Positions 59,253-64,000 of a DNA stretch of 64,000 nucleotides are shown here, piece by piece. The DNA is from Pseudofrankia coriaricola (GTDB taxonomy: Bacteria > Actinomycetota > Actinomycetes > Frankiales > Frankiaceae). The notes beneath the pieces are model-generated. The model made no database searches. It was not told where the DNA came from and saw nothing but the letters and a program-made list of their open reading frames with translations. Location: contig NZ_MBLO01000036.1 of the NCBI RefSeq assembly GCF_001854805.1, positions 62,001 to 126,000 on the forward strand. Reading direction: 5' to 3'. How positions within the stretch are numbered: position 1 is the first letter of the stretch; every line of letters starts with the position of its first letter. A program made the translations under genes and the position numbers.

Positions 59253-61718
59253 ATGACCACCGAGACGATGGGTCAGGGCCCGCTTGCCGGCATACGAGTT
59301 GTCGAGGTCGCCTTCGGTACCAGCGTGGTCGGGGCCGGCCTGGCCGGTAGCCTGCCGGGTGCGATGCTGCGCGATTTCGGTGCCCAGGTGACCCGGGTCC
59401 GCTCGGCACGGCGACCGGCGCTCGACACCGGGGTGGAGTTCGCCCGTGTCTGGGACCGCGGGAAGGAGATCGTCGAGGTCGACGACGACGCGGACCCCGA
59501 GGGCGCCGCGACGACGGCCGCGGCGCTCGCCAGGTCCGCCGACGTCCTGTTCCTCACCGGCCCGGAGGAGGCGATCGAGCGCCGCGGGCTGGGCTACCCG
59601 GACCTCGCCCGCGCCAACCCGGCCCTGGTGGTGGTCCGCACCCGGCCCAGCTACACCGCTCGCGGCGCGCTCGCCGACCTGGAGCTGCTGCTCGCCGCCC
59701 GCACCGGGCTGCTCACCCAGATCAGATGCCACCAGCCTGGCCGCCCGGCCTTCGCGGACCTCACGGTCGCGAGCGCGGGCGCGGGGCTCGCGGCGACGGT
59801 CGGCGCGCTCGCCGGGCTTTACGAGCGGGCCGCGACCGGGCGCGGCGGCTGGGCGGAGACCTCGCTCGCCGACGGCCTGCGCGCCCTGCTCCCCATGATC
59901 ATCGGCCGCGTGGAGCACCCCTCCCCCACGACGACGCTGCTCTGGAAGGATCAAGGCCCCAAGGAGAGCCTCGCCTACCGGTGTGCCGACGGCGAGTACA
60001 TCCAGCTCTGGTTCGGCGCCAAGGGCGCCTACGAGGAGTTCCTCGCGTACCTCGGCGAGCCTCCCAGTGAGCGCGGCTACAACGCCGACCTGATGAGCGG
60101 CGCGATGGTCGAGCGCGGCGCCCGCTGGGCCGCGGCGTTCGCGGGCCGACCCCGCGCCGCCTGGCTCGCCGACCTCGCCGGCCACAACTTCCGCTGCGAG
60201 CCGGTGCTGCGCCCCGGCGAGGCGCTCCTGGACGACCACGTACGCCGCACCGGGCTGTCCGTCGGCCATGGCGACCCCGACCACGGCCGGATCACCGTCC
60301 TAGGCCCGATAGCGCGCGTCACCCCCGCGGCCCCCGCCGCCTCGCCCGTCCCCGCGCCGACGAACGGCCCCACGGCGGGCACCGGGCGGCTGCTGTCGGG
60401 TGTGCGGGTGCTCGACCTGTCCGCCTACCTCGCCGGGCCGGTCGCGACGGCGGTGCTGGCGGAACTGGGCGCCGACGTCGTCAAGGTCGAGCCGGTGACC
60501 GGCGACATCCACCGGAACATGGAGCCCATGTTCGCCGCCGGCCAGCGCGGCAAGCGGGCCGTCGCGCTCGACCTCAAGGCGCCCGGCGCCGCGGGCGTCC
60601 TCGCCGCGCTCTTCCGCGACAGCGACGTCGTCCACCACAACGCGCGGGTGGGGCTCGCCGAACGGCTCGGCTACGACGAGGCCACCGTGCGCGCTGCCAA
60701 CCCGAACGCCGTCTACTGCCACGCGAGCGGCTTCGGCGCGACCGGCCCGCGCGCGAAGCTGCCGGCCAACGACCACCTCATGCAGGCGCTCTCCGGTGTC
60801 GAGGGCTCCCAGGGCGGCGCCGGCCAGGCGCCGACGTTCCTCGTCTGGGGCGCGATCGACTCGGCGAGCGGCTGGGTCGCGGCCTGCGGGATCCTCGCGG
60901 GCCTGTACGCGCGCCGCCGCCACGGCGGCGGGCAGTCCGTCAGCACGTCACTGCTCGGGGCCGGCCTGATGCTGAAGTCCGGCGCGTTCGTCGTCAACGC
61001 CGGCGACCCAGCCGACGCGAGCGACCCGGCTGACGCGGGCGGCCCGACCCGCCTGGGCGGCCCGGGCTCGGACGGCGCGCCGGCCGGCGGGGCCACGGTG
61101 GTCGCCGGGCCGGCGCTCGACGCCGAGCAGACCGGCTACGGCGCGGCCTACCGGATCTACCAGGCTGGTGACGGCGCCTGGCTCGCCCTCGCGGTCCCGG
61201 ACGCCGAGGCGTGGGGGCGCCTGCGCGACGCGGTCACGGCCGGTCTGCCGGCGGGGCGGGGGACGCTGCTCGCGAACCTGCCCGCGACGCCGCCACCGCT
61301 GCGGACCCTGCCGGGCGAGCGCCAGCCCGCCGAGGAGATCCTCGAGGCCGCCTTCCGCGAGGACGGCGCGGCGGCCTGGACAGCCCGGCTGCGCGCGGCC
61401 GGCGTGCCGGCGGAGCTGGTCGCCGAGGTGGACCGGTCGGGATTCGTCTCGAACATCGTCGACGACCCGGTGGACCGCGAGCTCGGCCGCACGGTCGCCT
61501 TCGACTGGGGAGCGCGTGGCCTGACCGAGCAGCCCGGGTTCGCGCTGCGGCTGGGCCCCGAGGGCCGCCCCGCCGTACGGGTCGCGATCCCCGGCCTCGG
61601 TGAGCACACCGCCGAGGTCCTCGACGCCGTCGGCTTCGACGCGGACGCCCGCGCGGCCCTCGCCGCCGGCGGCGCGATCCCCGCCGAGGCACCGCGCGCC
61701 GTCGGCACGCCTGGCTGA
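59253..61718 (+). CDS. Double-domain CaiB/BaiF CoA-transferase
   Basis: 821 residues, two complete type III CoA-transferase repeats in one chain. Repeat 1 (~8-365) starts GPLAGIRVVEVAFGTSVVGA; repeat 2 (~380-815) starts LLSGVRVLDLSAYLAGPVAT and has LGADVVKVEPVTGDIHRN and FGATGPRAKLPANDHLMQAL. Repeat 1 is more diverged in its nucleotide-binding opening, so one half may be structural. The linker is Ala/Pro-rich. GGAAGGAA precedes the ATG. It is followed by a TetR gene that is itself a double-domain protein. Confidence 0.9.
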   Translation: MTTETMGQGPLAGIRVVEVAFGTSVVGAGLAGSLPGAMLRDFGAQVTRVRSARRPALDTGVEFARVWDRGKEIVEVDDDADPEGAATTAAALARSADVLFLTGPEEAIERRGLGYPDLARANPALVVVRTRPSYTARGALADLELLLAARTGLLTQIRCHQPGRPAFADLTVASAGAGLAATVGALAGLYERAATGRGGWAETSLADGLRALLPMIIGRVEHPSPTTTLLWKDQGPKESLAYRCADGEYIQLWFGAKGAYEEFLAYLGEPPSERGYNADLMSGAMVERGARWAAAFAGRPRAAWLADLAGHNFRCEPVLRPGEALLDDHVRRTGLSVGHGDPDHGRITVLGPIARVTPAAPAASPVPAPTNGPTAGTGRLLSGVRVLDLSAYLAGPVATAVLAELGADVVKVEPVTGDIHRNMEPMFAAGQRGKRAVALDLKAPGAAGVLAALFRDSDVVHHNARVGLAERLGYDEATVRAANPNAVYCHASGFGATGPRAKLPANDHLMQALSGVEGSQGGAGQAPTFLVWGAIDSASGWVAACGILAGLYARRRHGGGQSVSTSLLGAGLMLKSGAFVVNAGDPADASDPADAGGPTRLGGPGSDGAPAGGATVVAGPALDAEQTGYGAAYRIYQAGDGAWLALAVPDAEAWGRLRDAVTAGLPAGRGTLLANLPATPPPLRTLPGERQPAEEILEAAFREDGAAAWTARLRAAGVPAELVAEVDRSGFVSNIVDDPVDRELGRTVAFDWGARGLTEQPGFALRLGPEGRPAVRVAIPGLGEHTAEVLDAVGFDADARAALAAGGAIPAEAPRAVGTPG

Positions 61719-61781
61719 CGCCTCCCGGCCACGAGCCCGCCCGTTCCCAGGCCGGGCTCGTGGCCGGTCGTCGGCTTCGTA

Positions 61782-61841
61782 GCCAGGCCTTCGTCTCATG
61801 GCCAGGCCTTCGCTTGATGGCCAGTGACGGCCAAGCCTTCG
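61782..61841 (+). repeat. GCCAGGCCTTCG short repeats
   Basis: GCCAGGCCTTCG at 61782 and 61801 and GCCAAGCCTTCG at 61830, between the CaiB stop and the TetR promoter. Minor repeat, perhaps slippage. Confidence 0.5.
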
Positions 61842-61910
61842 TCACACGCTCCAGGTCGCTGGTGAAGTCCGTACGTTCGTTCTCGTTCAATTTGAGATAC
61901 TGACAGGATC

Positions 61911-63290
61911 ATGGCGAGCGATCCGACCCGCTCAGCGGGCCGGCCCGTGGAGCGGGCACCCATCGTCGACGCAGGGGGTGTACCCGCGCCGGAGTCGATC
62001 GCCCGCCGCGTCCCGTTCGCCAACAACCCCACGGTCGGTCAGCGCGGGCGGCTCACCCAGCAGCGCATCGTGGCGGCGGCGCTGCAGGTGTTCGGCGAGG
62101 GCGGCTACCACACCGCCAGCGTCGCCGACCTCGCCAAGCGCGCCGGCTGCTCCCGGGTGGCGTTCTACCAGTACTTCTCCAGCAAGGAGGACGTGCTTCG
62201 GTATCTGGCCGGGCAGGTGGCCCGCCAGGTCGGCGCCTCGGTCGAGGCGATGGGGCCGCTGACCCCGGACGCGGCGGGCTGGACGACGATCCGCGAGTGG
62301 GTGGAACGGTACGCGGACATCTACGAGCACTTCGGCGCCGTGTTCCACGTCTTCGAGAGCGCGGCCAGGGAGACCTTGAGCCTCAAGGCGCTCAATGTGC
62401 AGGCCGCGACGACGAACATCGCGCTGATCCGGTCCAGACTCACCTCGACCACGCTGGCCCACCACGAGGCCGACGCGGTGATCGGCCTGCTCCTGGGTGC
62501 CACGGCCCGCACCTACTACTCGGCCGAGATCCTGCGCCACGCGGCCCCGCGTGCGTACCCCCGCGCGCGGGTCGAGGACGCGCTCGCGGACGTCATCCAC
62601 CGGGCCTTCTTCGGCCTCGTTCCCGGCGTGAACGCGCACGGCCACGACGCCGGCGAGGTGCCGTTCATCGACTTCGACCGCCGGGCGGGCGCGGCGCCGG
62701 CCCGGCGCTCCGCGCTCACCGACGCCGCGCGGGCCACCTACGACGCGCTGCTCTCGGCCGGGTACGAGGTCTTCAACAAGCGTGGGTACCACGGCGCCCG
62801 CGTCGACGACGTGGCCGCGGCCGCCGGCCTGTCGCACGGCATCTTCTACCGCTACTTCGCCAACAAGGCCGACCTCGCGCGCACTCTCGTGCTGACCGCG
62901 ATGACGCCGCTGTCCAGCACGCTCGCCGCGATCCCCACACCACCCGCGCCCGGGTCAGGAAAGGCCTGGTCGACGGCGGCCCTGCGGGACTGGCTGCGCA
63001 CGTACAACGAGACGCAGGTCTCCGAGGCCGGGATCATCAGGATCTGGGTCGACGCGACACTGCACGAGGCGGTGCTCGGCACCGACGCGGCCGCGGCCCT
63101 CGACTGGGGCCGCCGCCAGCTCGCCCACTTCCTGGCGCCGCGTGGCTTCGGCGACGTCGACGCCGAGGCGATCGTGGCGATGGCGCTGCTGGACGTGTTC
63201 GGCGGCGGCCACCGCTCGGCGGAGACATTGGAGGCCGCCGTCCACGTGCTCGAGGGCGGCCTGCTCGGCCAGCAGCGCGCATCCACCTGA
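61911..63290 (+). CDS. Tandem double TetR-family regulator
   Basis: 459 residues, about twice the normal length, with two helix-turn-helix domains. The first: RIVAAALQVFGEGGYHTASV, DLAKRAGCSRVAFYQYFSSK (~52-100). The second: ATYDALLSAGYEVFNKRGYH, DDVAAAAGLSHGIFYRYFAN (~278-320). Each is followed by a helical ligand-type domain. One chain could form a pseudo-dimer and bind asymmetric sites. AGGA precedes the ATG. Likely target: the upstream CaiB gene or its palindromes. Confidence 0.9.
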   Translation: MASDPTRSAGRPVERAPIVDAGGVPAPESIARRVPFANNPTVGQRGRLTQQRIVAAALQVFGEGGYHTASVADLAKRAGCSRVAFYQYFSSKEDVLRYLAGQVARQVGASVEAMGPLTPDAAGWTTIREWVERYADIYEHFGAVFHVFESAARETLSLKALNVQAATTNIALIRSRLTSTTLAHHEADAVIGLLLGATARTYYSAEILRHAAPRAYPRARVEDALADVIHRAFFGLVPGVNAHGHDAGEVPFIDFDRRAGAAPARRSALTDAARATYDALLSAGYEVFNKRGYHGARVDDVAAAAGLSHGIFYRYFANKADLARTLVLTAMTPLSSTLAAIPTPPAPGSGKAWSTAALRDWLRTYNETQVSEAGIIRIWVDATLHEAVLGTDAAAALDWGRRQLAHFLAPRGFGDVDAEAIVAMALLDVFGGGHRSAETLEAAVHVLEGGLLGQQRAST

Positions 63291-63364
63291 CGGACGGCCA
63301 GACACACGGCCCCGCGGCCGAGTCACGGGCCGTCGTGGCCGGTCTCCCGCCCGCTCTGAAAAAA

Positions 63365-63409
63365 GCTCCGGACCGGTACCGCGTCATCGGCGCGGCACCG
63401 GTCCGGAGC
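63365..63409 (-). terminator. Rho-independent terminator for the amidohydrolase gene
   Basis: GCTCCGGACCGGT pairs with ACCGGTCCGGAGC, continued by five more pairs after one mismatch. On the minus strand it is followed by TTTTTT, so it terminates the leftward gene ending at 63453. Confidence 0.88.
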
Positions 63410-63452
63410 GATGGACTCGAACGTCCGGGACTCGTGCGGCTCCCGTCGCGTC

Positions 63453-64000
63453 TCAGACGCCGACGGGGCTTTCGAGCTTTGCCGGGTAGCCCAGGAGCTT
63501 GGCCATGTTGCCGCCCATGAACTTGGCGACCCGCTCCTCGTCGTCGATGTAGGCCAGCAGGTCCTCGGCGTACTTGGCCGGCTCGGCCAGGCCCTCCGGG
63601 TGCGGGTAGTCCGACCCGAACAGGACGTGCTCCTCACCGAGCAGCTCGGCGAGCTCCGCGTAGTTCTCCTCCCAGAAGGGGGAGATGTAGATGCAGCGGC
63701 GGATGGCCTCGACCGGGTTCTCCGGGAAGTCCTGCGGCATCTTCTTGTAGAGGTCCTTCAGCGCCTTCATCAGCGGAGCCACCCAGGCGGCGCCGTTCTC
63801 GATGACGGCGACCTTCAGGTCCGGGAACCGGGTGAGCGCGCCGTGGCAGGCCAGGGCCGCCACGGAGTCCTCGATCGGGCGCCACGCGGAGAGCATGCGG
63901 AACGCCTGCGGCTGGAACGGCAGGAACTCGCTGTTGTTGCCGTACCAGTCGTTGGTGTAGCGCTCGTAACCCGAGTCGGACGAGTGCATGCCGACGACCA
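63453..64000 (-). CDS. Amidohydrolase-2 family protein, 5' end outside window
   Basis: C-terminal ~180 residues of a PF04909 metal-dependent hydrolase: HGALTRFPDLKVAVIENGAA, ISPFWEENYAELAELLGEEH and LFGSDYPHPEGLAEP (catalytic Asp). The frame is open through the window edge with VVGMHSSDSG in frame, so the start lies beyond 64000. Same superfamily as the gene at 23.3 kb but clearly diverged. Terminator downstream at 63365. Confidence 0.9.
   Translation of the reverse strand, partial: VVGMHSSDSGYERYTNDWYGNNSEFLPFQPQAFRMLSAWRPIEDSVAALACHGALTRFPDLKVAVIENGAAWVAPLMKALKDLYKKMPQDFPENPVEAIRRCIYISPFWEENYAELAELLGEEHVLFGSDYPHPEGLAEPAKYAEDLLAYIDDEERVAKFMGGNMAKLLGYPAKLESPVGV

Noticed and set aside
57744-60284. 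846-codon reading of the P450 gene with a long N-terminal extension
   Set aside because: The extension runs antisense through the CaiB gene and is compositionally meaningless; GTG 58958 with GGAGG is the natural start.

Overview
This is a GC-rich (roughly 70% by eye) actinobacterial chromosome segment. The mix of many acyl-CoA dehydrogenases, crotonases, type III CoA-transferases, F420-type luciferase-like monooxygenases, P450s, truncated IS630-type transposase and PIN-toxin debris suggests a Frankia/Pseudofrankia-like or related soil actinomycete. The genus is an inference from gene content and style; no ribosomal marker is present.

Layout. 1-5 kb: a partial GntR regulator and a branched-chain-amino-acid-type (Liv) ABC importer in which both permeases and one ATPase are fused into a single 946-residue protein, plus a separate LivG. 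5-9.3 kb: a divergent module of a thiolase-fold protein without the nucleophilic cysteine, a MaoC hydratase, a DUF35 zinc-ribbon protein, a FAS1-like dehydratase half and a CaiB CoA-transferase; this resembles the retro-aldolase steps of steroid side-chain breakdown. 9.25-13.3 kb: a glutamate decarboxylase gene cut in two by a 2.58-kb integrative element carrying a large serine recombinase. 13.4-17.4 kb: Liv-type binding protein, TetR, OmpA-like lipoprotein and a PIN-toxin remnant. 17.4-32.3 kb: a dense beta-oxidation-type region (ADP-forming CoA ligase, four crotonases, three acyl-CoA dehydrogenases, amidohydrolase, MaoC-like protein, AMP-forming CoA ligase). 32.5-38.7 kb: secreted repeat protein, LLM oxidoreductase, SDR, TIM-barrel isomerase, CoA ligase and class II aldolase. 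38.8-41.3 kb: TetR, a structured tandem repeat and a run of gene debris (tRNA-like 3' end, sucraseferredoxin fragment, IS630 fragment, antitoxin tail) ending in an intact PIN gene. 41.4-58.9 kb: three P450s, a ferredoxin, two aldehyde dehydrogenases, two SDRs, a Rieske oxygenase, a CaiB protein, two LLM proteins and a CitE-like lyase. 59-64 kb: a double-domain CaiB, a double-domain TetR and a partial amidohydrolase.

How it fits together. The intact genes look like uptake (Liv transporter), activation (CoA ligases, CoA-transferases), oxidation (P450/ferredoxin, Rieske, LLM, SDR, ALDH) and beta-oxidation-like shortening (ACAD, crotonase/MaoC, thiolase-like/DUF35) of one or more hydrophobic carbon sources. 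The substrates cannot be read from sequence. Local TetR/GntR genes and palindromic sites suggest several small regulons.

The most notable feature is the element in the glutamate decarboxylase gene. Both junctions carry the same 6-bp core CAGGTC (minus strand), and joining the flanks at that core restores an uninterrupted frame of 477 codons, a normal length for the enzyme. The insertion is therefore precise and may be reversible. Other noteworthy features are a 69-bp tandem repeat with compensatory base changes in its hairpin, a dispersed ~130-bp intergenic repeat in three copies, a three-armed hairpin that can fold in two exclusive ways, and several fused or duplicated-domain proteins.
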